From an uncultured Clostridia bacterium (GTDB lineage: Bacteria; Bacillota; Clostridia; TANB77; CAG-508), in NCBI GenBank assembly GCA_948934525.1, contig CAQZSK010000013.1, forward strand, positions 1 through 39,757: 39,757 nt of DNA, in the 5' to 3' direction. This document shows, one piece after another, positions 32,366 through 39,540 of the stretch. The translations under genes and the position numbers were made by a program. Each line of letters starts with the position of its first letter. The stretch's first letter is position 1. The notes under the pieces were generated by a model. That model was not told the origin of the DNA, did not search any database, and saw only the letters and a list, made by a program, of their open reading frames with translations.

Positions 32366-33625
32366 TTGAGCAAGGTACTAGGCATTGTAGCAGAATATAA
32401 TCCATTTCATAATGGGCATGTATATCATATTCAACAATCCATAGAGCAAACCAATAGCGACTATGTTGTTTGTGTTGTATCAGGAAATTTTGTACAAAGA
32501 GGAAATACATCTATTGTAGATAAATGGACTAAAACCAAAATGGCAATGGCAAATGGGGCAGATTTAGTAATAGAACTTCCAACAATATATAGTACTTCTA
32601 GTGCAGAGAATTTTGCAGAAGGCGCTGTTAAAATATTAGATTCCTTACAAATTGTAGATAGTATTTCATTTGGAATGGAGGCTGATAGTATAGCAACATT
32701 AAATAATATCGCTAATGTACTTTACCAAGAGCCAAAAGAGTATCTTACAATGTTAAACCATGAGTTAAGCAAGGGAACTTCTTTCCCTAAGGCGCGTGAA
32801 AGTGCAGTAATGCTATATTTAAATGATATTAAAAGATATGCAAATGTGTTAGCTGGTTCCAATAATATTTTAGGAATAGAATATTTAAAAGCAATGAAAA
32901 AATTAAAAAGTGGACTAAAACCAGAGGGAATTCAAAGAGAAAAGGTACTTTATCATGACAATTTTATTGTAGATGATTTTGCAAGTAGTACAGCAATTCG
33001 TAAAATGATAGTAAATAGACAATTTAATGATATTATGAAAGTAATGCCTCGTTCTTCCTATATATTACTTGCACAGGAACTTCAAAATGGTCATTATGTA
33101 TTAGATTTAAGTAAGTTTCAAACACAAATTTTATATAAATTAAGAACAATGACTATAGAGGAAATTAGAGAATTGCCAGATGTAACAGAAGGACTAGAAA
33201 ATGCTATAAAAAGTGCTGCCGATTCTTGTAATAATATTATTGATTTAGTTAATATCATAAAATCTAAACGTTATACACAAACTAGAATACAAAGAATTTT
33301 GATTTACTGCTTATTAGGAATTAACAAAAAAATGATGGAGAATTCTAAAAAGACAATACCATATATTAGAGTATTAGGGTTTAATGAGAATGGAAGAAAA
33401 TTGGTATCAGAAGCAATGAATAGAAATCCAAAGTTGAATTTGGTTACTTCTGTTAAAAAATATATGGATGAAAGTAAAAACAAAGTGTTAAAAGAAATGT
33501 TAGAAACAGATATTTATGCAACTAATGTGTATACATTAGGATATGAAAAGGACTCTTGGGCTAACTTAGATTATACTAATAAAATTATTACAATGGAAGA
33601 TATGAAAGGAACAGTCAAAGTATGA
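32366..33625 (+). CDS. tmcAL: tRNA(Met) cytidine acetate ligase
   Basis: 419 residues. TmcAL (YlbM) makes N4-acetylcytidine at the wobble base of elongator tRNA-Met from acetate and ATP. Nucleotidyltransferase motif AEYNPFHNGHVYHI (HxGH type), FVQRGNTSIVDKWTK, and VIELPTIYSTSSAENFAEGA are typical. The start is taken as TTG 32366 because GGAGGAGGAG lies directly upstream and the product then starts MSKVLGIVAEYN like its relatives; an in-frame ATG at 32342 precedes the ribosome site. The next gene, coaE, overlaps by four bases (ATGA). Confidence 0.9.
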   Translation: MSKVLGIVAEYNPFHNGHVYHIQQSIEQTNSDYVVCVVSGNFVQRGNTSIVDKWTKTKMAMANGADLVIELPTIYSTSSAENFAEGAVKILDSLQIVDSISFGMEADSIATLNNIANVLYQEPKEYLTMLNHELSKGTSFPKARESAVMLYLNDIKRYANVLAGSNNILGIEYLKAMKKLKSGLKPEGIQREKVLYHDNFIVDDFASSTAIRKMIVNRQFNDIMKVMPRSSYILLAQELQNGHYVLDLSKFQTQILYKLRTMTIEEIRELPDVTEGLENAIKSAADSCNNIIDLVNIIKSKRYTQTRIQRILIYCLLGINKKMMENSKKTIPYIRVLGFNENGRKLVSEAMNRNPKLNLVTSVKKYMDESKNKVLKEMLETDIYATNVYTLGYEKDSWANLDYTNKIITMEDMKGTVKV

Positions 33626-34218
33626 TTATAGGAATTACAGGAAGCTCAGGGGCCGGAAAAAGTACAGTGTGTGAAATACTAGAAAATGAGTATCATATCA
33701 AAGTTTTAAATGCTGATAAAATAACAAAACAATTGGCACAAAAAGGAAATAGATATTTAGAAGATATTGTGTTATTATTTGGACAAGAAATATTACAAGA
33801 AGATGGTGAATTAGATAGACCAAAGCTTGCAAGTATTATCTATTATAATAATGAAAAGAGAGAAAAACTTAATCAATGTACTTTTAAACATATCCATATA
33901 GCACTGCAAGAAGAAATTCAAAAAATATATAATAAAGACAGAAATGCTGTGATTGCAATTGATGCTCCCTTATTATTTGAGGCGAAATTAGAAGATATTT
34001 GCGATTTTGTAATTGCTGTAATTGCGAAGAATAAAGAATTACAGATTGAAAGAATTATTCAAAGAGATGGGATAACAAGAGAACAGGCGAGTAGAAGATT
34101 GCAGGCACAAATGTCAGATGAGTTTTATACTAGTAAGAGCAAATATACCATTGTGAATGATGGTGATATAGATGATATACAAGAACATATTAAAAAGATT
34201 TTAGAATTAATAAAATAA
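33622..34218 (+). CDS. coaE: Dephospho-CoA kinase
   Basis: 198 residues. It phosphorylates the 3'-hydroxyl of dephospho-CoA, the last step of CoA synthesis. P-loop GSSGAGKS (residues 7-14), LNADKITKQL with the conserved Asp, DAPLLFEA, and the late RIIQRDGITREQASRRLQAQ lid segment are all present. It is translationally coupled to tmcAL by a four-base overlap. A terminator follows, then the integrative element. Confidence 0.93.
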   Translation: MIIGITGSSGAGKSTVCEILENEYHIKVLNADKITKQLAQKGNRYLEDIVLLFGQEILQEDGELDRPKLASIIYYNNEKREKLNQCTFKHIHIALQEEIQKIYNKDRNAVIAIDAPLLFEAKLEDICDFVIAVIAKNKELQIERIIQRDGITREQASRRLQAQMSDEFYTSKSKYTIVNDGDIDDIQEHIKKILELIK

Positions 34219-34234
34219 TATTCAGAAATAAGAG

Positions 34235-34285
34235 AGCTCAAATTTGTGGAAAAATGAAAATCTTCCATGAGTTTGGGCTATTTTT
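34235..34285 (+). terminator. Rho-independent terminator after coaE
   Basis: AGCTCAAATTTGTGGAA pairs with TTCCATGAGTTTGGGCT (a few G-U pairs), then ATTTTT. Confidence 0.75.
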
Positions 34286-34338
34286 ATGACGATATTCTTT
34301 ACAATAAATGTTTTTAACACAAATAGAAATGAAAGATA

Positions 34339-34368
34339 TTGACATTAGATATAATACGTTGATAGAAT
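34339..34368 (+). promoter_or_regulatory. Orphan promoter upstream of a prepilin remnant
   Basis: TTGACA (34339-34344), 18-base spacer, TAGAAT (34363-34368). Only the remnant at 34425 lies downstream, so it is probably left over from the lost gene. Between coaE and the integrase (34219-34556) I see only this, the terminator, the remnant and the hairpin. Confidence 0.4.
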
Positions 34369-34424
34369 GTAATAAAATGTGATATAGATTATTTATATAC
34401 TTTTTTAGAAATTAGATAATATTA

Positions 34425-34481
34425 AAACAAAAGAAAAGAGGTATTACTTTAGTTGTAACCATACTCGTGCATATCGCTTAA
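34425..34481 (+). pseudogene. Remnant of a prepilin N-terminus
   Basis: The frame reads KQKKRGITLVVTILVHIA then TAA. GITLV-VTI is the start of the prepilin signature seen intact at 39541 (GITLVALVVTIVVLLIL); aligning the two shows a nine-base deletion (the ALV codons) and loss of everything after. No ATG precedes it. It probably marks a prepilin gene cut down when the neighbouring integrative element arrived. Confidence 0.45.
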
Positions 34482-34540
34482 AATAGATACTTACAGCAAT
34501 TTGTGTATATTGTAAGTCTATTAGCGATAGCACAAGTATA
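34460..34540. repeat. Long imperfect inverted repeat at the integrase end of the element
   Basis: Left arm 34460-34495 (ATACTCGTGC, ATATCGCT, ATAGA, CTTACA blocks) matches the complement of 34511-34540 block by block with small bulges, around a loop of about 15 bases. It lies directly beyond the integrase stop, where a recombination site is expected; it may be an attachment arm region, a structured RNA or a terminator. Confidence 0.55.
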
Positions 34541-34556
34541 AAAAATAAAGAATATT

Positions 34557-35714
34557 TTATCCTACTTTTATATGACAGATTTCTGGTGGAGGAGCGGTAG
34601 TCAAAAATTGAAAATCATTCCTCCAATAGGCATTATCAATTAAAGAAAATAATTCATTAAAATTAAAAAGTTGTTCTAACTTATCAATCTCAAATTGTAA
34701 TTCTTCCATAGTTTTATGGACATATACACTATTAATTAAAATCTTAGGTGAATGCCCCATAATTATTTGTGTACATAACTTATTAGCAGCAATTTTGTCC
34801 ATAAAGCTAGCAAATGAATGTCTAGCATCATGTGGCATGTGTGTCATTTCTAATCTTTCCATTATTTTATGAAATTTATCGCGATTATAGTTACTATATT
34901 TCATTTGTTGACCTTCAGTATTTTGAATTAGCCACTTTGAACCAGAAACAATGGCTTCATTATAATATTTTTCAAAAAATGGTTTGACAAATTTGCTGAT
35001 AGGGACTTTTCTATTTTTACTATTAGCATTTTTAATACCACATATAAAATAGTTTTCTGTTAAGTGTACATTAGTAGTTTCAACTAATAATAATTCACTA
35101 GGTCGAACTCCAGAAAAAATCATCATTAATATAGTATCTGTATAGCGATATATATGAATAGATTTATATAATTTTTTTATTTCATCTTCTGTATAAGGTA
35201 TCCTTTTCAAAGTTTTGTCTGGTTTGATACCTAGATCTACAAAAGAAGAATAATCTTTTTGTGCAATATCATTTTCTATTGCAAACTGTGACATTTGACT
35301 AACTAACATTTTCATTCGCTCTTTACCACTATAAGTTTTGCTACTATCATTTATAAGCATTTGTAAATGGGGTTTTCTTATTAAAATGAATTGCATATCA
35401 TAAATTGGTTTGCAAGCTCTATATGCGTTTTTGTAGCTTAAAATCATAGATTGGCTAAGTCTGGGATATTTTTCAGCAGACCATTGTTCATATAACTCAG
35501 AGAATGTTACCTTAGCATTATCTAAGTCATAAGGATTTGAGTTATATTCCAGTAAAGCATTTCTAGCTTCAGTAGAAGATGCAAAACTACCGATAATTTT
35601 AAAAAGCTGCTTACCTGTTTCTTCATCCCAACCAGTAGTAATCCTGGCAATATAAGGTTTTCTTCTGTTACCGTTGGCTTTATATACACAGCCAAAACCA
35701 TTTGGATTTCTCAT
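34557..35714 (-). CDS. Tyrosine-type integrase
   Basis: 385 residues. An N-terminal AP2-like DNA-binding segment (GFGCVYKANGNRRKPYIARI), a SAM-like core-binding domain (FSELYEQWSAEKYPRLSQSM), then the catalytic domain with Arg204 in SGVRPSELL, Lys236 in NRKVPIS, His295 and Arg298 in HDARHSF, His321 in IMGHS and Tyr331 in SVYVH. The set is complete, so it should be active. It resembles integrases of Tn916-type and phage-like elements of Firmicutes. AAAGGAGG lies 12 bases before ATG 35714. Zero in-frame CGG. Confidence 0.93.
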   Translation of the reverse strand: MRNPNGFGCVYKANGNRRKPYIARITTGWDEETGKQLFKIIGSFASSTEARNALLEYNSNPYDLDNAKVTFSELYEQWSAEKYPRLSQSMILSYKNAYRACKPIYDMQFILIRKPHLQMLINDSSKTYSGKERMKMLVSQMSQFAIENDIAQKDYSSFVDLGIKPDKTLKRIPYTEDEIKKLYKSIHIYRYTDTILMMIFSGVRPSELLLVETTNVHLTENYFICGIKNANSKNRKVPISKFVKPFFEKYYNEAIVSGSKWLIQNTEGQQMKYSNYNRDKFHKIMERLEMTHMPHDARHSFASFMDKIAANKLCTQIIMGHSPKILINSVYVHKTMEELQFEIDKLEQLFNFNELFSLIDNAYWRNDFQFLTTAPPPEICHIKVG

Positions 35715-35800
35715 ATAATATTATTTCCTCCTTTTTCGTCTATGGAACGAGGAATGCAAAGTTATCCTATTTGTGATATAATAGAAGGAGGTACTATAAT

Positions 35801-35917
35801 ATGTCAAATTTTGAAAAACTATGTCAAGAATTAAAAGATAGCAATATAGAACTTTCTTCAATTCTTATTTTGGTAAAAATTTTGTTAGATGATTTTAATC
35901 AAAATAAGAAATTATAA
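35801..35917 (+). CDS. Small protein of the integrative element
   Basis: 38 codons (MSNFEKLCQELKDSNIELSS, ILILVKILLDDFNQNKKL) behind a strong AGAAGGAGGTACTATAAT site, lying between the divergent integrase and the repressor. Its last six bases overlap the end of the repressor gene, tail to tail. Amphipathic helical; no family recognised. The ribosome site is the main argument that it is real. Confidence 0.5.
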   Translation: MSNFEKLCQELKDSNIELSSILILVKILLDDFNQNKKL

Positions 35918-36283
35918 TTTAGGAAATTTCTGTAGAATGTCTTTAAAACGTGACAAAATTTCTTGAAAATTAGCAAGTTCTTCATCAGTAAGATCTTGCT
36001 GATTTTCTTTATCTGAATTTGCATAAAAGTCCTCTATAATAGCTTGTATTTTTATTAATGTTTGAGAATACTTTTCCTCATTCTTAATATTTGTTCTGCA
36101 ACGTAAATAGTCAAGACTACAATTAAAATAGTTGCAGATTTTTTCTTCTAAATCAGCAGGTAGCCTTTTGAGCTTTCCAGTCTCATAATTACTAATTAAT
36201 TGTTGAGAACAATTAATTGCTTTTGCTAACTGCTCTTGATGTAAATTATACTGTGTTCTTAACTCGTGTAAACGATTTTTCAT
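35912..36283 (-). CDS. Cro/C1-type repressor of the element
   Basis: 123 residues. Helix-turn-helix at residues 5-60: LHELRTQYNLHQEQLAKAIN, then CSQQLISNYETGKLKRLP, ICNYFNCSLDYLRCR. The C-terminal half is a charged helical tail (DLTDEELANFQEILSRFKDI) for dimerisation. ATG 36283 is chosen because AGGAG precedes it; the frame continues upstream to 36445 without sense. Its own promoter (36312-36340) faces the rightward promoter at 36371, the typical lysogeny-like switch. Confidence 0.85.
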   Translation of the reverse strand: MKNRLHELRTQYNLHQEQLAKAINCSQQLISNYETGKLKRLPADLEEKICNYFNCSLDYLRCRTNIKNEEKYSQTLIKIQAIIEDFYANSDKENQQDLTDEELANFQEILSRFKDILQKFPKL

Positions 36284-36311
36284 ACAATAAATCAACTCCT
36301 TAATAAAAAGT

Positions 36312-36340
36312 ATTATACAGTTTAAATGAGTATAAGTCAA
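36312..36340 (-). promoter_or_regulatory. Leftward promoter of the repressor
   Basis: Minus strand TTGACT (36335-36340), 17-base spacer, TATAAT (36312-36317). Confidence 0.75.
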
Positions 36341-36370
36341 TAAAAATACATAAAAAAATTGTAAAATATG

Positions 36371-36442
36371 TTGACATAATGAAAAAAAGAGTATATAATA
36401 CAATTCATACAAACAAAAGATGTACAAAAGAAATTCATACAA
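36371..36442 (+). promoter_or_regulatory. Rightward promoter with repeated leader motif
   Basis: TTGACA (36371-36376), 17-base spacer, TATAAT (36394-36399), close to consensus. ATTCATACAA occurs just after it at 36403-36412 and 36433-36442, 30 bases apart, possible repressor sites. Confidence 0.8.
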
Positions 36443-36477
36443 CACAACTTAATAAAAAAATAGAAAGGAGGCTAGAA

Positions 36478-36702
36478 ATGGAATTGCAAGATTTTTTAGA
36501 AGAAATGGAAGCAAAGACTGTTTCTATAAAAGAAGCTTCAAAGTTAATGGGGAAATCAGAACAATTTATTCGAGTAGGACTTAGAAATAATAGATTACCA
36601 TTTGGAGTTGCGGTACAATTAAGTTCACAATGGACATATTATATTTCTCCAAAGTTATTCTATGATTATATAGGATATGAAAATATACGAAAAACCGCAT
36701 AA
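36478..36702 (+). CDS. Excisionase-like helix-turn-helix protein
   Basis: 74 residues. A MerR/excisionase-type helix-turn-helix: TVSIKEASKLMGKSEQFIRV, then GLRNNRLPFGVAVQLSSQWT and YYISPKLFYDYIG. Proteins of this exact layout are common in Firmicutes integrative elements and phages, next to integrase and repressor. ATG 36478 follows AAAGGAGGCTAGAA. It is the first gene of the rightward transcript and probably directs excision or early regulation. Confidence 0.8.
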   Translation: MELQDFLEEMEAKTVSIKEASKLMGKSEQFIRVGLRNNRLPFGVAVQLSSQWTYYISPKLFYDYIGYENIRKTA

Positions 36703-36826
36703 CTAAACTGAATATTAATATAAGCAATGTCCTAACGAGGTTAGAATACATTATAAATAAGTGTTATAAAAAGTGATAAGATAAGATATAATAACTAGTA
36801 ATATGTATTGTTAGGAAGTGGAAGAG

Positions 36827-37174
36827 ATGAATTCAATAGATACTTTGTGGAAAAAAGAAGAGCTAGAACAAAAAACTGTACAAATAGAAGATGAGCTATA
36901 TGACCAACTAGTTGCTTTATCAGAAAATGAATTTGACGCGTCTGTAAGCAAAATTATTAATGCTTGCATTTATGAATTTGCAGATAGGCAAGAGATTAGA
37001 ATGCAGGAAGTAAAGAATTTATCGAAACATTCTGTAATTTTTAGAAAAACGTCTATAAAGATATTAGCAAAATTAAAATCAAAGTTCAATATTCCACAAT
37101 ATATTATTTTAAACTTGGCAATTAAAGAGGGCATTGAAAAACTCTTAAAAGGAGAAAAGAATATTAATATTTAG
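36827..37174 (+). CDS. Accessory protein of the element, unrecognised
   Basis: 115 residues, charged and helical. The middle (VQIEDELYDQLVALSENEFD, SVSKIINACIYEF) has the strand-helix-helix pattern of a ribbon-helix-helix DNA-binding protein, which is only a suggestion. The second half (FRKTSIKILAKLKSKFNIPQ, YIILNLAIKEGIEKLL) may repeat a similar fold. ATG 36827 is preferred over the GTG at 36818, since AGGAAG sits at the right distance. Confidence 0.6.
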   Translation: MNSIDTLWKKEELEQKTVQIEDELYDQLVALSENEFDASVSKIINACIYEFADRQEIRMQEVKNLSKHSVIFRKTSIKILAKLKSKFNIPQYIILNLAIKEGIEKLLKGEKNINI

Positions 37175-37233
37175 TAGAGATAAGGTTTAGCATATTTTGC
37201 AAAAACCTTATCTCTTGCTATTTGGGAGGAATA

Positions 37234-37581
37234 ATGGATAAAATAAAACAGTTTATAGAAGAAAATGAATATAGTATAGCTTTAATGGAAAAAGTAAATT
37301 TTAGATATCCAAATGAATACTTAAATATAGTTACTTTGTTTGCAAATAAAAAAAATGTTGGTTATATTATTTTTGGAGTGAATGGTGGAACAAATAGAAT
37401 AGTAGGAATAAAAAAGGTAATGAAATCATATCAGGAAATTAGTAAGAATATTAAGAAGTATATTAAACCTAATATTGAACCAATCATTAAGATTGTTCAT
37501 GTTGAAGAAAGAAATATTATTTTAGTAAAAATTGTACCAAGAAAAGAAAAATCATATAACTGTGTATTGAAAGCAAAATAG
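37234..37581 (+). CDS. Stand-alone AlbA_2-like domain protein
   Basis: 115 residues. FRYPNEYLNIVTLFANKKNV, GYIIFGVNGGTNRIVGI, and NIEPIIKIVHVEERNIILVK align with the N-terminal AlbA_2 (Schlafen-type AAA_4) domain of the next gene (SELKEGIISIVSILNKHQSG, KLYFGIKDDGEIVGQ, IEPRIYP, KECILVEF). It stops where that domain ends, so it is either a domain-only protein or a shortened paralogue. ATG 37234 follows GGGAGGAATA. It has no CGG, so recoding does not explain the length. Confidence 0.65.
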   Translation: MDKIKQFIEENEYSIALMEKVNFRYPNEYLNIVTLFANKKNVGYIIFGVNGGTNRIVGIKKVMKSYQEISKNIKKYIKPNIEPIIKIVHVEERNIILVKIVPRKEKSYNCVLKAK

Positions 37582-37660
37582 AATTTAGAAAAATACTATA
37601 AATTGAAAAAAATATGCTATAATTTAATGAAAGCAAATATATATAAGGAGAATAATCTTT

Positions 37661-39055
37661 ATGGCAAATATAAATTTTTTGGAGAATGAGATTATAGAAT
37701 TAAAAAAGACTACAAGTGAATTAAAAGAAGGCATTATTTCTATAGTATCAATATTAAATAAGCATCAAAGTGGAAAGTTGTATTTTGGAATAAAAGATGA
37801 TGGAGAAATTGTTGGTCAAGATGTATCAAGTAAAACTATAAGAGAGATTTCGAGGGCAATAGCAGAAAATATAGAACCGAGAATATATCCAATTGTAAAT
37901 AAAATTAAACTAGCTGATAAAGAATGTATATTGGTAGAATTCGAAGGAGATGATATTCCATATTTAGCTTTTGGGCGAGCATATATGAGGGTTGGAGATG
38001 AGGATAGACAACTTTCTATGAAAGAAATTAGAAAAATAATCTTAAAAGATGAAAGCGAAATAGGAAAATGGGAAAGTAAAGTTTCGAATTATAGTGTTCA
38101 AGATATAGATGAAAAATTATTAATAGATTTTATTGAAAAGGGATATGAAGCAAAAAGAATTAACTTTGCATATACAAATAAAGAAGAAATATTAAAAAAG
38201 TTATCATTAGCAAACAAAGAAGGTAAATTAGTAAATGCAGGATATATTCTATTTTCAAAAGAAGCAAAGCTTGAAATGCAAATGGCTATTTTTGCAACAG
38301 ATACCAAACTTACTTTTTTGGATATAGATCAAACTTTTGGAAATATATTTGAATTAATTGAAGTCGGCGAAAGCTATATTAGAAAGAATATAAAATGGCC
38401 AGTTAATTTTGAGAGTGGAACTATGGAAAGAGTAGAAATTCCAGAAATACCTATAACTGCAATAAGAGAAGCTTTAATAAATTCTATTATACATAGAAAT
38501 TTTAAAGATCCAAAAAGTAATGAAATTGCAATTTATAAAGATAGAATAGAAATATTTAATCCAGGTGAATTCCCAGAAGGATATAAACCAGAAGACTTTA
38601 TACAAGGAAAAGAGGGATCAATGCCAAGGAATCCAATAATTGCAAATACATTATATTTATCGAAAGATATAGAAAAATGGGGTTCTGGATTAAAAAGAAT
38701 TACAGAAGAGTGCAAAACAGCTGGTATAAAAGTAAGTTTTGAAATAAGAAAAAATGGATTTAATGTAATTTTTTATAGAAAAACAGATGAAGAATTGTAT
38801 GGTTTAACACAAAATGAAATGAAAAAGACGTATGAAAAGACGTATGAAAAGACGCATGATAATATTGAAGAAAAAATATTACAATTTTGTATTGTAGAAA
38901 GGACTGCAAAGGAAATTGCAGAGCACTGTGGGTACAAAGGAATTGATAGATTTAAGAGAAATTATTTAAAGCCACTATTAGAACAAGAAAAGATAAAGAT
39001 GACAATACCAGATAAACCTAAAAGTAAAAAGCAAAAATATATTATTTATAAGTAG
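37661..39055 (+). CDS. AlbA_2-domain regulator with RecG-like C-terminal domain
   Basis: 464 residues. The N-terminal AlbA_2 DNA-binding domain (residues 8-130) has YFGIKDDGEIVGQD and AFGRAYMRVGDEDRQLS. A HATPase_c_4 region follows from about 265 (IPITAIREALINSIIHRNFK, then IFNPGEFPEG, and EKWGSGLKRITEEC). The C-terminus has a winged helix (AKEIAEHCGY... FKRNYLKPLLEQ). The family is often called ATP-binding or transcriptional regulator with unproven function and is common in mobile elements. The linker carries a 12-base tandem repeat at 38819-38857, coding KTYEKTYEKTH. ATG 37661 follows AAGGAGAATAATCTTT. Confidence 0.85.
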   Translation: MANINFLENEIIELKKTTSELKEGIISIVSILNKHQSGKLYFGIKDDGEIVGQDVSSKTIREISRAIAENIEPRIYPIVNKIKLADKECILVEFEGDDIPYLAFGRAYMRVGDEDRQLSMKEIRKIILKDESEIGKWESKVSNYSVQDIDEKLLIDFIEKGYEAKRINFAYTNKEEILKKLSLANKEGKLVNAGYILFSKEAKLEMQMAIFATDTKLTFLDIDQTFGNIFELIEVGESYIRKNIKWPVNFESGTMERVEIPEIPITAIREALINSIIHRNFKDPKSNEIAIYKDRIEIFNPGEFPEGYKPEDFIQGKEGSMPRNPIIANTLYLSKDIEKWGSGLKRITEECKTAGIKVSFEIRKNGFNVIFYRKTDEELYGLTQNEMKKTYEKTYEKTHDNIEEKILQFCIVERTAKEIAEHCGYKGIDRFKRNYLKPLLEQEKIKMTIPDKPKSKKQKYIIYK

Positions 39056-39086
39056 CTTGATAATTATTAAAAATAATGATATATAA

Positions 39087-39136
39087 AGAGATAAAAGAGT
39101 TAAATGTACATATTTGAACTTTTTATCTCTTTTTTT
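39087..39136 (+). terminator. Rho-independent terminator
   Basis: AGAGATAAAAGAGTT pairs with AACTTTTTATCTCT (imperfect near the loop), then TTTTTTT; it ends the element's rightward operon. Confidence 0.8.
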
Positions 39137-39189
39137 GACAAAAAAATAAAATACTCGATAGAACGATGCAAAAAAACACGATTTAGGTA

Positions 39190-39218
39190 TTGATTTATTT
39201 TAATGTTATTGTTATAAT
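39190..39218 (+). promoter_or_regulatory. Sigma-A type promoter of the leader/prepilin unit
   Basis: TTGATT (39190-39195), 17-base spacer, TATAAT (39213-39218). Confidence 0.75.
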
Positions 39219-39258
39219 AAACAAAAATATATGTACTAAAGAAAAAGGGGGAAGATTA

Positions 39259-39297
39259 ATGAGAGACAATACAAAATATATGAGATATTATAGTTAG
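39259..39297 (+). CDS. 12-codon leader peptide ORF
   Basis: MRDNTKYMRYYS, preceded by a very strong AAAGGGGGAAGATTA site and its own promoter. Its last codons form the 5' arm of a terminator-like hairpin (39282-39345). This arrangement is that of an attenuation leader peptide. Three of 12 residues are Tyr. I do not recognise the peptide. Confidence 0.5.
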   Translation: MRDNTKYMRYYS

Positions 39298-39345
39298 ATA
39301 ATTACTAGAATATAGGTAATTATTGTGATGTAATATCTCTTTTTA
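39282..39345 (+). terminator. Terminator-like hairpin overlapping the leader ORF (candidate attenuator)
   Basis: Outer stem GAGATATTA (39282-39290) / TAATATCTC (39331-39339) and inner stem ATAATTAC (39298-39305) / GTAATTAT (39316-39323), both perfect, with a symmetrical seven-by-seven internal loop, ending in a T-run. A ribosome on the leader would open the outer stem. The remaining 39346-39540 is A+T-rich with GTATATTAT repeats and the ribosome site AAGAAGGAG of the prepilin gene. Confidence 0.65.
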
Positions 39346-39540
39346 CTTGTATATTATGTGTATATTATATGTATATTTTTCAGAAAAAAAGGACACAGTT
39401 TTTATAAAAAATACAAAAATAGTGATATGCACAGATAAGTAAGAAAAGAAAAAATGTTAAAATTTATTATATAATGTAGGCTGTAATCTTAGTGTAGAGC
39501 TAATTATATAAAAGTAGGATAAAAGAAGGAGTTGAAAATT

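Larger units (their letters stand above)
34440..39136. mobile_element. Small integrative element (boundaries approximate)
   Basis: Contains a tyrosine integrase at the left end facing out, a divergent Cro/C1-type repressor switch, an excisionase-like helix-turn-helix gene, and accessory genes ending in two AlbA_2-domain proteins. There is no replication, relaxase, conjugation or phage structural gene, so it is a minimal, defective or satellite element. I found no convincing direct repeat for attL/attR; the right edge is placed after the last terminator. A prepilin remnant flanks the left edge and an intact prepilin gene lies beyond the right edge. Confidence 0.55.

Noticed and set aside
34440..39340. 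Direct-repeat attachment sites for the integrative element
   Set aside because: Short matches (ATACTCG at 34462 and 39155; GTAACCATA...GTGC at 34455 and 39589) are too short or lie inside a conserved gene motif, so I did not call attL/attR.
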